Source: JAHCIE01 sp034431435
Lineage (GTDB): Bacteria; Chloroflexota; Anaerolineae; Epilineales; JAHCIE01
Length of the DNA stretch: 64,000 bases
Assembly: GCA_034431435.1 (NCBI GenBank)
Contig: DAOUDG010000030.1
Span: forward strand, 124,001 to 188,000
Direction: 5' to 3'
The notes under the pieces were generated by a model, which worked only from the letters and a program-made list of their open reading frames with translations, did not search any database and was not told the origin of the DNA. Of the stretch, positions 17,538 to 25,557 are shown in pieces. The position numbers were made by a program, and so were the translations under genes. How positions within the stretch are numbered: the stretch's first letter is position 1; each line of letters begins with the position of its first letter.

Positions 17538-18533
17538 ATGCTACAGCCTGCGATACTGACCGACTGGACCACGTCCGCCTGGCGGAGCGAGGCGGTAGCG
17601 TGGATCGACGCGAGCCTGGCGCGGCTGGGCCGCCACCGCATCGGCGCGGTGGAGCAACCCCACGTCCGCCCGTGGTCGACGGTCATGCGCTTGCCGACGG
17701 ATACAGGCGTCCTTTACTTCAAGGCTGTGGCGCCGGCGGCGGCCCACGAGATAGCGCTGACGGTTGCCCTGGCGCGCTGGTGTCCTGATGTGATGCCGCC
17801 TGTACTGGCGGCCGATGAAGCGCGCGGCTGGCTGCTCTTGCCCGACGGCGGGCCTCGGCTGCGCGAGATCATCCGCGCCGATCGCGACCTGGGCCATTGG
17901 GAGCGGCTGCTGCCGCTGTACGCCGAGGTGCAGATCGACCTGGTCGACCGGGTGACGGACCTGCTGAGCTTCGGCACGCCCGACCGCCGCCTGGACCGCC
18001 TGCCCGCACTGTATGAGGCGCTGCTGGCGGACGAGAGCGCGCTGCGGGTGGGGCAGGAGCCGGGGCTGACGAGTGGGGAGTACGACCGCCTGCGGGCCGA
18101 TGCCCCGTATTTCGCCGCCCTATGTCACGAGCTGGCAAGCTACGGCATCCCCGCGTCGTTGCACCACGGCGACCTGCACGACGGTAATATCTTCGCGCGG
18201 GATGGGGCGTATCGGTTCTTCGACTGGGGCGACAGCGTGGTGGGTCACCCCTTCTTCTCGCTGCGCACGGTGGGCGTGAGCCTGGAGATGAGTCTCGACC
18301 TGCCGGAGAATGCGCCAGAGTTCCAGCGTCTGGTGGACGCCTACCTGGAACCCTGGACGCGGGTGGCGCCGCTGTCTGCCTTGCGGGCGGCCTACCCGCT
18401 CGCGCACCGCGTCGGCGTTGTCAACGGCGCGTTGACGTGGCAGGCGGCCATCGGGGCGTTGCCCGCACCACTGCGTGAGGAGTACGCCGCGCCCGTGCCC
18501 AGTCTGTTGCAGGAATACTTAGGAATGGCATAA
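17538..18533 (+). CDS. APH-family phosphotransferase (aminoglycoside/choline-kinase-like)
   Basis: A 331-residue protein with the protein-kinase-like APH fold. The catalytic loop is SLHHGDLHDGNIF (HGDxxxxN, near residue 212) and the metal-binding segment is FFDWGDSVVGHPFF. The N-terminal lobe has LYFKAV, probably the ATP-contacting Lys. Such enzymes phosphorylate hydroxyl groups of small molecules such as aminoglycosides, choline or homoserine; the substrate here cannot be read from sequence. The next gene, an MFS exporter, starts at the base right after its stop codon, so the pair may deal with the same compound. Confidence 0.85.
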   Translation: MLQPAILTDWTTSAWRSEAVAWIDASLARLGRHRIGAVEQPHVRPWSTVMRLPTDTGVLYFKAVAPAAAHEIALTVALARWCPDVMPPVLAADEARGWLLLPDGGPRLREIIRADRDLGHWERLLPLYAEVQIDLVDRVTDLLSFGTPDRRLDRLPALYEALLADESALRVGQEPGLTSGEYDRLRADAPYFAALCHELASYGIPASLHHGDLHDGNIFARDGAYRFFDWGDSVVGHPFFSLRTVGVSLEMSLDLPENAPEFQRLVDAYLEPWTRVAPLSALRAAYPLAHRVGVVNGALTWQAAIGALPAPLREEYAAPVPSLLQEYLGMA

Positions 18534-19805
18534 ATGCACCGACTGCGTAACCTCACCCCACTCGTATTTGAATACCCCGGCTTCCGCTGGCTGTGGCTGG
18601 CGCGCGTCGTGTCGCAGGTAGGCGACATCGCGGGCTACGTGGCGATGATGCTGCTGGTGCGTGAACTGAGCGGTAGCAGCGGCGCGGCGCTGGCCGGGCT
18701 GGCCGTCGCTCAGGGCTTGCCCGTGTTGCTAGTGGGGCCGTTTGCGGGCGTGGTGGCCGATCGCTTCCAGCGCAACCATGTGCTGATCGCCAGCGACCTG
18801 ATGAACGCGGCGCTGTACCTGGCGCTACCCTTCGCAACGACCACGTGGCAGGTATATGCAGTAGCGCTGCTGGCCCGGCTGGCGTTGACGTTCTTCAACC
18901 CGGCTCGCGCCGCGCTCTTGCCCGATTTGCTGCCCAAGAGCCGCCTCGTGGCGGCCAACGCCTTTATGCAGGCTACCTTCTCGGCCATGCTCATCGTAGG
19001 GCCAGCCGTTGGGGCGATGCTGGTCGCTGCCTTTGGCTATACAGCGGCCTTCTGGTTCAACGCGGCCAGCTTCGCCCTCAGTGCGGTCTTCGCCAGCCGC
19101 ATTGTCGCGCCGAAGCCGGCGACTCAGGCCCACGAGAGCCTGCGGCACGCCGCCGAGGCGGTGCGCCGCGACCTGGCCGAGGGCTGGCGCGCCCTGGCAA
19201 CGAGTCGGGCCCTCAAGACGCTGTTTACCGTTGAGTTGTTCATGGTGGCGGGCATGGTGTCCTTCGATGTCCTGGAAGTGCTGTTCATCAAGGACGTGCT
19301 GGGTGCGACGGACGCTCAATACGGAGCCGTTATCACGGCAGCCGGCGTAGGTGGCGTGCTGGCGGGCTTGACGCTGCCGCGACTGACGCGGCGCTGGCGG
19401 GATGCGACACTGTGGGCGATGTTTGCCGCGCTGTTCGCCTTCAGCTTCTTTCCCTACGCCAACACGCGCCTGTACGGGTTGGTGCTGGTGATGGTGCTGA
19501 TGCAGATGTTTGCGTGGATCGGCTATAGCGCCTTGCAGGCATCGCTCTTACAGCGACTCGTGCCCGACGCGGTGCGCGGGCGTATCTTTGGCCTGGCGGA
19601 GACGATGGCGGGCGGAACTCGCATGACGATTGTCGTGGTGTTCGGCGTGCTGGTAGACAGCCTGGGCATCGTGACCGTGTTCAACCTGGCCGGGCTGATA
19701 GTAACGCTGGGCGCGGTAGTGGCATTGCTGCGCGCGCGCCGCCTGCAAGACGCGGCCGACGACCAGGCCGGCGTCGCCGTCTCCATCGCGGAACCGGCCG
19801 CGTAG
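18534..19805 (+). CDS. MFS transporter, drug-exporter-like
   Basis: A 423-residue protein with about 12 hydrophobic segments. The beginning, FRWLWLARVVSQVGDIAGYVAMMLLV, and GPFAGVVADRFQRNHVL (loop 2-3 motif with DRFxR) are typical of the MFS_3/enterobactin-exporter-like group. A central cytoplasmic loop (ALATSRALKTLFTVELFM) separates the halves. It starts immediately after the stop of the phosphotransferase gene (no gap) and reads into another phosphotransferase region downstream. A resistance or export role is plausible; the substrate is unknown. Confidence 0.9.
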   Translation: MHRLRNLTPLVFEYPGFRWLWLARVVSQVGDIAGYVAMMLLVRELSGSSGAALAGLAVAQGLPVLLVGPFAGVVADRFQRNHVLIASDLMNAALYLALPFATTTWQVYAVALLARLALTFFNPARAALLPDLLPKSRLVAANAFMQATFSAMLIVGPAVGAMLVAAFGYTAAFWFNAASFALSAVFASRIVAPKPATQAHESLRHAAEAVRRDLAEGWRALATSRALKTLFTVELFMVAGMVSFDVLEVLFIKDVLGATDAQYGAVITAAGVGGVLAGLTLPRLTRRWRDATLWAMFAALFAFSFFPYANTRLYGLVLVMVLMQMFAWIGYSALQASLLQRLVPDAVRGRIFGLAETMAGGTRMTIVVVFGVLVDSLGIVTVFNLAGLIVTLGAVVALLRARRLQDAADDQAGVAVSIAEPAA

Positions 19806-19957
19806 GTGTCGGGCCTTCGGCATGGTATAAGCGCCAAGCGCACGAAGGACACGACGGACGCCAGGAGGAGCATTTCATAGCTCTGCGTGGCGCTTGCGCC
19901 CTTCGCGTCCTTCGTGGCAGCTCAACAAGCGAGACACACCCGTGTCTTGGGGGGCTA
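19806..19957. repeat. Non-coding gap with inverted repeat
   Basis: CACGAAGGAC at 19841-19850 is repeated inverted at 19907-19916. Each arm is flanked by GCGC-rich short palindromes (19831-19841 and 19889-19900). The layout resembles a dispersed structured element more than a terminator, because no T-run follows. Confidence 0.5.
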
Positions 19958-21016
19958 ATGTCGCGGACGGGAGTGGAGCCGAAGCCGCCGTGGCGATCGA
20001 TTCCCATCGAGGTACGACGCGCCGTAGAGGCCGCGCTGGGCAGTGAGGTGCGGCGCGGGGCGCGGGTGTGGGGCGGCTACGGCCCATCACCAACATATCG
20101 GTTGCGGCTGGCCGACGGGCGAGGGGCCTTCTTCAAGGCTGTCAATCCAGAGTCCAACGAGTTCATGCACCGCGCGCACACGCGCGAGGAGCGGGTCTAC
20201 CGGGAGTTGGGCGACCTGATAGCGCCCTGGGCGCCCGCCTTCTACGGGGCGATCCACTGCGCTGGCTGGGATGTGATGTTGCTGGAAGACCTGGGACCCA
20301 AGAGCGCGCCGCCGTGGACGCCCGGCCTGGCAAAGCGAGTCGCCCAGGCCCTGGCCGACTTCCACGCGGCGACCCGTGGCGCTACGCTCCCCGACTGGCT
20401 GCCGCAGCCGGAGCCGCTGCTCACACCGATGGCCGCGCTATGGGGGCGCGGCATGGCGACGGAGAGCCTGCGGGGCGTGGTGGACATGGCGGGAGACCAG
20501 CGCGACGCCGCGCGGGACTGGCTGGAGACGGCTCTCCCGACCCTGTGGCAAGCGAGCCGTCGTCTGCCGGGGGTCGAGCCGCCCCTGGCGCTGCTGCACC
20601 TCGATGTCCGCTCGGACAATCTGCGCTGGGCGCGTGGAGGGCTGGCGCTGGTGGACTGGCCGCATGTCGCCATTGGACCACCGGAGCTGGATGCGGCGGC
20701 CTTCGCGCAGAGTGTGACGGTGGAGGGCGGCCCGGCCGCCGAGCAGGTGATGGCCTGGTACGGCGAACGAGGGCCACTTCGCGGCGAGGCGTTGGATGCC
20801 GCGGTATCGTGGCTGGCGGCGTTCTTTGCCTACCACGCCTGGCGGCCCGACATCGAGGGGTTGCCGCGCCTGCGCCTCTTCCAGCGCCAGCAGCTGAGGG
20901 TCTGTCTGGCCTGGGCGGCCCGCCGCCTCGAATTGCCCCCGCCCCTGTGGCTCACGGGAGTGGTGGGGCGGGAGTCGCTGCTCGCAGCGGGTGTGGCGGA
21001 GCAGGGGCCATCATGA
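19958..21016 (+). CDS. APH-family phosphotransferase
   Basis: A 352-residue kinase-like protein. FFKAVNPES carries the probable ATP-binding Lys, LLHLDVRSDNLRW is the catalytic loop (Asp and Asn in the D-x4-N pattern, His replaced by Leu before Asp), and LALVDWPHVAIGPPELDAA is the metal-binding segment followed by the conserved Pro-Glu-Leu-Asp. It resembles the Chloroflexota and actinobacterial aminoglycoside-phosphotransferase-like proteins whose substrates are mostly unknown. Its stop overlaps the ATG of the next gene (ATGA at 21013-21016), so the two are translated together. Confidence 0.85.
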   Translation: MSRTGVEPKPPWRSIPIEVRRAVEAALGSEVRRGARVWGGYGPSPTYRLRLADGRGAFFKAVNPESNEFMHRAHTREERVYRELGDLIAPWAPAFYGAIHCAGWDVMLLEDLGPKSAPPWTPGLAKRVAQALADFHAATRGATLPDWLPQPEPLLTPMAALWGRGMATESLRGVVDMAGDQRDAARDWLETALPTLWQASRRLPGVEPPLALLHLDVRSDNLRWARGGLALVDWPHVAIGPPELDAAAFAQSVTVEGGPAAEQVMAWYGERGPLRGEALDAAVSWLAAFFAYHAWRPDIEGLPRLRLFQRQQLRVCLAWAARRLELPPPLWLTGVVGRESLLAAGVAEQGPS

Positions 21017-21783
21017 CAATGCGAGGCGCGGCCGTCGACGATCTGCTGGCCTACATCTTTGATCGCCGGCCCCACGCCCTGCGGCCAATGATGATGGAGT
21101 GGATTATCTCGTCTCGCCGCTTCGCCCAGTTCGCCGACACGTACCGCGACAAGATACGCAAGAAGCTGCGTGGGGCGCACGCGTGGGAGGCGGTGCGCGA
21201 CGTGCAGGCCGAGCTTGAGACAGCGTACCGGCTGCTAGAGGTGCGACGGTTCGAGGTGGCGTACGAGAAGTACGGCGTCGGTAAGGCGCGCTGCCCCGAT
21301 CTCACCGTCACGTTCCGGTCCCACGTGGTCTTCAATGTTGAGGTGACGCGGATGCGCGCCGCGCCAGCCACGCCGAGCGCCACTACCTCCACCGTGCAGC
21401 AGGACCTTGAGCCGGCGTCTGCTGAGGCGGACCGCCTCGCGGGGCGCCTCAGCGAGGTGGTGTGCGCCAAGCTCGGCCAGATGCCGCCGGGGATGATGAA
21501 TCTGCTATGGGTGGTGACTGATGGCGCGATAGCCGACAAGCTGGATGTAGCAGGGGCGATGAAGGACCTCAAGACGCGCGCCGAGGGCAAGGACGCCACC
21601 CTCTACGCCCGACATGGCTTCCGCGACACGTCGGACTTCTTCAAGCGCTACTTGCAGTTGAGCGGCATCGTGCTGCTGGCAACGGGAGGCTCTCTCGCTC
21701 CGCCTGCGACGCTGTGGTTCAACAGTCAGGCCCGGCATCCCATCCCTCCGACGATCCGCGCCCTGCTGGTGCGCCAGGCCTAA
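21013..21783 (+). CDS. Unknown protein with PD-(D/E)XK nuclease-like core
   Basis: A 256-residue soluble protein starting with ATGA overlap to the phosphotransferase gene. The central part reads ARCPDLTVTFRSHVVFNVEVTRMR: a Pro-Asp on one strand and ExT (in place of ExK) on the next, preceded by a Glu-bearing helix (LLEVRRFEVAYEKYG). This is the layout of PD-(D/E)XK endonuclease-like domains. The second half has LLWVVTDGAIAD and a C-terminal hydrophobic strand. I infer a nuclease-related fold, not a demonstrated nuclease; the final Lys is missing. Its stop overlaps that of the convergent gene by four bases. Confidence 0.7.
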   Translation: MTMRGAAVDDLLAYIFDRRPHALRPMMMEWIISSRRFAQFADTYRDKIRKKLRGAHAWEAVRDVQAELETAYRLLEVRRFEVAYEKYGVGKARCPDLTVTFRSHVVFNVEVTRMRAAPATPSATTSTVQQDLEPASAEADRLAGRLSEVVCAKLGQMPPGMMNLLWVVTDGAIADKLDVAGAMKDLKTRAEGKDATLYARHGFRDTSDFFKRYLQLSGIVLLATGGSLAPPATLWFNSQARHPIPPTIRALLVRQA

Positions 21784-22739
21784 TCCCCTGGCCGCCAGCG
21801 GAAGTCGACCGTGGCGATGCCCAGCGGGCCGAAGTCCTCTGCCCTCAGGCGCAGTTCGGACCCGCCGGGGCAGGCAGCCAGGGAAGCCGCTGTCCACCAG
21901 GGGCCATCCGGCCGGTCGCTGACAAGGCGAACGGTTCCGCCGGGCGGTAGCTGGATGCCCGTCAGGATGAGGTCCCCGAAACGGTTGGTGGTTGCCGCGC
22001 GACGTGCGTCGCCCGGCAGGTGAGCCGTCACGCGGGCGTTCGTGAGCAGGACGTCGACGCCTGGGTTGAAGAAGCGGTCGCAACGGAGATCGAGGAAGAC
22101 GCGCACAGCGATGATGCCGTTGCAGACGCTGGTCGGGTTGTTCTCGTCGCATACGAAGGGCGGCGCGGTCGCGGTGGGGATCGGCGTGCTCGTGGCGGTG
22201 GGTGCGGGGGTAGGCGTGACCGCGGGGGTGAGGGTTGGCAGCGGGCTGGCTGTGTCGGTTGGCGCGGGGGTTGCGGTGGGCGTCACGTCGACGAGACTCA
22301 CGGCGCGGGCGGCGCACTGGAAACTCTTCTCGCCGCATTGCAACGTCAGCTCGGCCGAGTACGCGCCCGGCGGCAGGTCGCCCAGCGGGACGTCGAAGGA
22401 CCAGGCCGCCAGGACAGCAGGGCATGATTCCTCGGCGCACGATGTCTCGACGGCGTAGATGAGAATACCGCCAGGGACGAGGTCGGCACGCACGAAGGTG
22501 GGTACGCAGCCATCGGCGGAGACGCCGGCTACGCGCAGGGTCGCGCCGCTCTGAGGCGGTGGCGAAACCGGTTCGATGCTCACATCGTAGTTATAGACGC
22601 TATCGTTGAAGGCGCACGCCGCGACGGAGGTCGGGCCAGGCGTGGCCTCGGCAGGTGTGGCCGGGGCGATACCCGCGCCCAGGCCCACCAGCGCTGCGAG
22701 CGCGGCGGCGATCCCGAACAACCACCTGGGCTGTCTCAT
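21780..22739 (-). CDS. Secreted protein with Thr/Pro linker and SdrD/Cna-like C-terminal domain
   Basis: A 319-residue protein. A signal peptide is clear (LFGIAAALAALVGLGAGIA). Residues 30-140 are a beta-rich domain with cysteines (CAFND, CGEKSFQCAAR). Residues 145-195 are a low-complexity linker of Thr, Pro, Ala and Ser. The C-terminal part (FLDLRCDRFFNPGVDVLL, VTAHLPGDARRA, NRFGDLILTGI) looks like a carboxypeptidase-regulatory or SdrD B-like beta-sandwich with CDxxFN..D, possibly calcium binding. No anchor is visible, so it is probably released or wall-associated. Function unknown. Confidence 0.85.
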   Translation of the reverse strand: MRQPRWLFGIAAALAALVGLGAGIAPATPAEATPGPTSVAACAFNDSVYNYDVSIEPVSPPPQSGATLRVAGVSADGCVPTFVRADLVPGGILIYAVETSCAEESCPAVLAAWSFDVPLGDLPPGAYSAELTLQCGEKSFQCAARAVSLVDVTPTATPAPTDTASPLPTLTPAVTPTPAPTATSTPIPTATAPPFVCDENNPTSVCNGIIAVRVFLDLRCDRFFNPGVDVLLTNARVTAHLPGDARRAATTNRFGDLILTGIQLPPGGTVRLVSDRPDGPWWTAASLAACPGGSELRLRAEDFGPLGIATVDFRWRPGD

Positions 22740-22771
22740 GCTGGCCTCCAGGTCTCTGGCTCGTTACCGCC

Positions 22772-22777
22772 ATTATA
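22772..22777 (-). promoter_or_regulatory. -10 element of the secreted-protein gene
   Basis: TATAAT on the minus strand at 22777-22772, 33 bases before the ATG at 22739. The region 17 bp upstream (TGCCAA) is a weak -35. It lies back to back with the promoter of the ABC-F gene. Confidence 0.5.
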
Positions 22778-22784
22778 CCGCAGA

Positions 22785-22813
22785 TTGGCGCCGATTGGCA
22801 TCTTGAGTACAAT
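22785..22813 (+). promoter_or_regulatory. Promoter of the second ABC-F gene
   Basis: TTGGCG at 22785-22790 and TACAAT at 22808-22813, 17 bp apart. Transcription from here would give a leader of about 160 bases before the ATG at 22983, which contains the uORF and hairpins listed separately. Confidence 0.55.
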
Positions 22814-22866
22814 AACGGGCAGCAAGTCGCGCGCCATTCGGGCGCGCCGAGTGTGGGAGAACACCC

Positions 22867-22905
22867 GTGACAACCTGGACATCCCTCAACCTGTCGGCCG
22901 CGTAA
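22867..22905 (+). CDS. Candidate leader peptide (uORF) of the ABC-F gene
   Basis: GTG at 22867 opens a 12-codon frame (MTTWTSLNLSAA) ending in TAA at 22903-22905, with GGGAGAA four bases before it as a possible Shine-Dalgarno. Only three bases after its stop begins the first arm of two competing hairpins. Antibiotic-responsive ABC-F genes are often controlled by such leader peptides; translation is not proven. Confidence 0.45.
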   Translation: MTTWTSLNLSAA

Positions 22906-22908
22906 CCC

Positions 22909-22979
22909 GCGAGGGATAAGCCATTCCCTGTCCCTCGCCTATCTCCCGTCCGCCGACCCCGGCGGACGCCAGCGAGGGT
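22909..22979 (+). promoter_or_regulatory. Attenuator-like leader with mutually exclusive pairings
   Basis: Arm 2 (TCCCTCGC, 22931-22938) can pair with arm 1 (22909-22916, 8 of 8) or with arm 3 (22972-22979, 7 of 8). Arm 3 overlaps the Shine-Dalgarno GAGGG of the ABC-F ATG. A separate 7-bp hairpin (22948-22954 with 22961-22967) lies between. Translation of the uORF could decide which pairing forms. Confidence 0.55.
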
Positions 22980-22982
22980 TCC

Positions 22983-24668
22983 ATGCTACGTGTCAGTCAT
23001 CTATCGAAACATTTCGGCGATGTTGTCGTCCTCGACGGCGTGTCGTTTATCGTCAACGACGGTGACCGCGTTGGGCTGGTCGGCCCCAACGGGGCGGGCA
23101 AGACGACCTTGCTGCGCCTCATCGCCGACCTGGACACGCTCGACGGCGGCTCTATCAGTCGCCAGCCGCCCGCGCTGAGTATCGGCTACCTGCACCAGGC
23201 GCTCATCTTCGCACCCACCGCCACAGTCGGCGACGTGCTGGCCGAGGGCGCGGCGGCGTGGCGCACGGCCCGCGACGAGGTCGACCGCCTGGCGGCGGCC
23301 CTCGCCACCGACGATAGTGGCGATACCCTGGACCGTTACGGTGACGCGCTGACGGCCTTCGAGGCGGCGGGCGGCTATGCGCTAGAGGCGCGCATGGATG
23401 AGGTACTGGCCCACCTGGACCTGACCGCCCTCGACCCGGCGACACCGGTGGCGACGCTGTCGGGCGGCCAGAAGACGCGACTGGGCCTGGCCCGCCTGCT
23501 GCTGGCCCAGGCGGACCTGCTGCTGCTGGATGAGCCGACCAATCACCTGGACATTGACGCCCTGGAGTGGCTGGAAGCCTTCCTGGGCGACTACCCAGGT
23601 GCGGCCATCATCGTCTCCCACGATCGCGCCTTCCTCGATAACGTGGTCACTCGTGTCCTGGAGCTTAGCGACGAGACGCACACGATTAGGGAGTACACGG
23701 GGAACTACTCGGACTACGTGGCCGCCAGGGCTGCCGAGCGCGAGCGGCAGTGGGAGATGTACCGCGAGCAGGAAGCAACCATCAGCCGCATGGAAGCCGA
23801 CATTCGCCGTACCAAGCAACAGGCGCTGAAGGTAGAGCTGTCCACGACGCCGCGCCAGCCGACGGTGCGGCGCTACGCCAAGAAGGTGGCAAAGAAGGCC
23901 AAGTCGCGGGAGAAGAAGCTCGATCGCTACCTGGAGTCGGACGAGCGGGTGGAGAAGCCAACGCGGGTGTGGGACATGCGGCTCGACTTCGTGACCGTGC
24001 CCGCGTCGGGGACCAACGTGGTTGTTGCCGAGGGCGTCGGCCACCGCTACGGCGACGGCCCCTGGCTATTCCGCGACGTGAACCTGACGCTGCGGGCGGG
24101 GGAGCGGGCAGCGCTGCTGGGGCCGAACGGAGTGGGCAAGTCGACGCTGCTCAAGGTCCTGGTAGGGGAACTCGCCCCACTAGAGGGCCGTGTACGCCTG
24201 GGCAGCAATGTCCAGGTTGGCTACTTCGCCCAGGAGGGCGAGACCCTCGACCCGACGCTGACGCCCTTCGAGTTGGTGCGCCGGTCGGCGGCGGTGGGGG
24301 AGACGGAGGCGCGGGCCTTCCTGCACTGGTTCCTGTTCACGGGTGACGAGGTGTTCGTGCCCATCGGCCGCCTGAGCTACGGCGAGCAGGCGCGGCTACA
24401 ACTGGCGCAGTTAGTCCTCGGCGGGGCCAACTTCCTGGTGCTGGACGAGCCGCTCAACCACCTGGACATTGCTGCACGCGATGAGTTCGAGACAGCGGTG
24501 CAGGGCTTCCCCGGCGCCGTCCTGGTCGTCACCCACGACCGCGCCTTCATCGAGCGCCTGGCCGACGACCGCGACCGCAGCCACATCTGGGAGTTGCGCG
24601 CCGCTGAGAGGGGCGGCCCGCCGACGCTGGCCGAATCGTGGCGATGGGGGGAGGGGTCGTCGCCGTGA
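22983..24668 (+). CDS. ABC-F family ATPase
   Basis: A 561-residue two-domain ABC-F protein without membrane segments. Domain 1 has GPNGAGKTTLL, LSGGQKTRLGLARLLL and LLLDEPTNHLD. The linker is highly basic and helical (QQALKVE, RYAKKVAKKAKSREKKLDRYL), longer than in the ABC-F at 9.3 kb. Domain 2 has GPNGVGKSTLL, the altered signature LSYGEQARLQLAQ and VLDEPLNHLD (Leu for Thr). These changes and the Lys-rich linker set it apart from EttA-like housekeeping members and fit the resistance-type subgroup, though that is inference. The leader uORF and hairpins suggest inducible expression. Confidence 0.92.
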   Translation: MLRVSHLSKHFGDVVVLDGVSFIVNDGDRVGLVGPNGAGKTTLLRLIADLDTLDGGSISRQPPALSIGYLHQALIFAPTATVGDVLAEGAAAWRTARDEVDRLAAALATDDSGDTLDRYGDALTAFEAAGGYALEARMDEVLAHLDLTALDPATPVATLSGGQKTRLGLARLLLAQADLLLLDEPTNHLDIDALEWLEAFLGDYPGAAIIVSHDRAFLDNVVTRVLELSDETHTIREYTGNYSDYVAARAAERERQWEMYREQEATISRMEADIRRTKQQALKVELSTTPRQPTVRRYAKKVAKKAKSREKKLDRYLESDERVEKPTRVWDMRLDFVTVPASGTNVVVAEGVGHRYGDGPWLFRDVNLTLRAGERAALLGPNGVGKSTLLKVLVGELAPLEGRVRLGSNVQVGYFAQEGETLDPTLTPFELVRRSAAVGETEARAFLHWFLFTGDEVFVPIGRLSYGEQARLQLAQLVLGGANFLVLDEPLNHLDIAARDEFETAVQGFPGAVLVVTHDRAFIERLADDRDRSHIWELRAAERGGPPTLAESWRWGEGSSP

Positions 24669-24720
24669 GTCGAACCTGGCGGTGTCGTGCTACCGGGTAG
24701 GGCGACGAGCCGGATACGCC

Positions 24721-25554
24721 TTAGCTCTTCACGGCCCCCGCCGCGAGGCCCTGGACCATGAAGCGCTGGGCGGCGTAGTACAGAATCATCACCGGCAGGG
24801 CGGCGGCCACCGAGCCGGCCATGATGAGACCCCAGCGGAACACGTCGCCGGTGATGAAGTATTGCAGGGCAAGGGGCACGGTGCGCAGATCGGGCGAGGT
24901 GATGAGCACCAGCGCCAGCAGCAACTCGTTCCATGCCGAGGTGAAGGTGAACACCGTGACGGCGACCAGGCCCGGCGCGGATAGGGGTAGCAGGATGTAC
25001 CACAGCGCGCCGAGGCGTGTCGCGCCGTCCACCATCGCCTGCTCTTCCAGGTCGGGTGGAATGCCGCGAAAGAAGCCCATCAGCAGCCAGGTGCACAGGG
25101 GGATGGTGAAGGCCAGGTAGACGAAGATCAGGCCCTGCAGGCTGTTGGTCAGGCCGATGCGGGCCATGATGACCGACAGCGGGATGAACAGCAGGGCAGC
25201 GGGCGTCAGATACGACAGCAGGATGAGGCGGCCCACGGCGTCGCGGCCCCGGTAGCGCAGCCGCACCAGGCTGTAGGCGGCAAGAACGCTGATGAACACG
25301 GCGATGCCGGTGGCCGTCAGCGCGACAATGAGGCTATTCAGGATGTTGCGCCCGAAGTCCATCTCGGTGAATAGCTGGACATAATTCTGCATGGTCACGC
25401 CGACGGGCAGTAGCGACGGCTCGCGGTAGATGCCGCGCGGCGTCTTCAGCGAGATGAGCGCCATGTAGTAGACGGGGAACAGGATGAATACGGCCAGCGT
25501 CACCAGCGCCGTGTAGGTCAAGACCTTCTGCAGGGGGGACATACGGGTCATCAT
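24721..25554 (-). CDS. Sugar ABC transporter permease, MalG-type
   Basis: A 277-residue inner-membrane permease with six predicted membrane helices. It starts with ATG at 25554; the Shine-Dalgarno GGAGGAG lies within the last codons of the upstream permease gene. The EAA loop that docks to the ATPase is LEEQAMVDGATRLGALWYILLP. It pairs with the MalF-type permease to form the channel of a carbohydrate importer. No ATPase gene follows; the downstream gene is convergent ABC-F. The ATP-hydrolysing subunit must be encoded elsewhere (MsmK/UgpC type shared ATPase). Confidence 0.93.
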   Translation of the reverse strand: MMTRMSPLQKVLTYTALVTLAVFILFPVYYMALISLKTPRGIYREPSLLPVGVTMQNYVQLFTEMDFGRNILNSLIVALTATGIAVFISVLAAYSLVRLRYRGRDAVGRLILLSYLTPAALLFIPLSVIMARIGLTNSLQGLIFVYLAFTIPLCTWLLMGFFRGIPPDLEEQAMVDGATRLGALWYILLPLSAPGLVAVTVFTFTSAWNELLLALVLITSPDLRTVPLALQYFITGDVFRWGLIMAGSVAAALPVMILYYAAQRFMVQGLAAGAVKS

Positions 25555-25557
25555 GGT

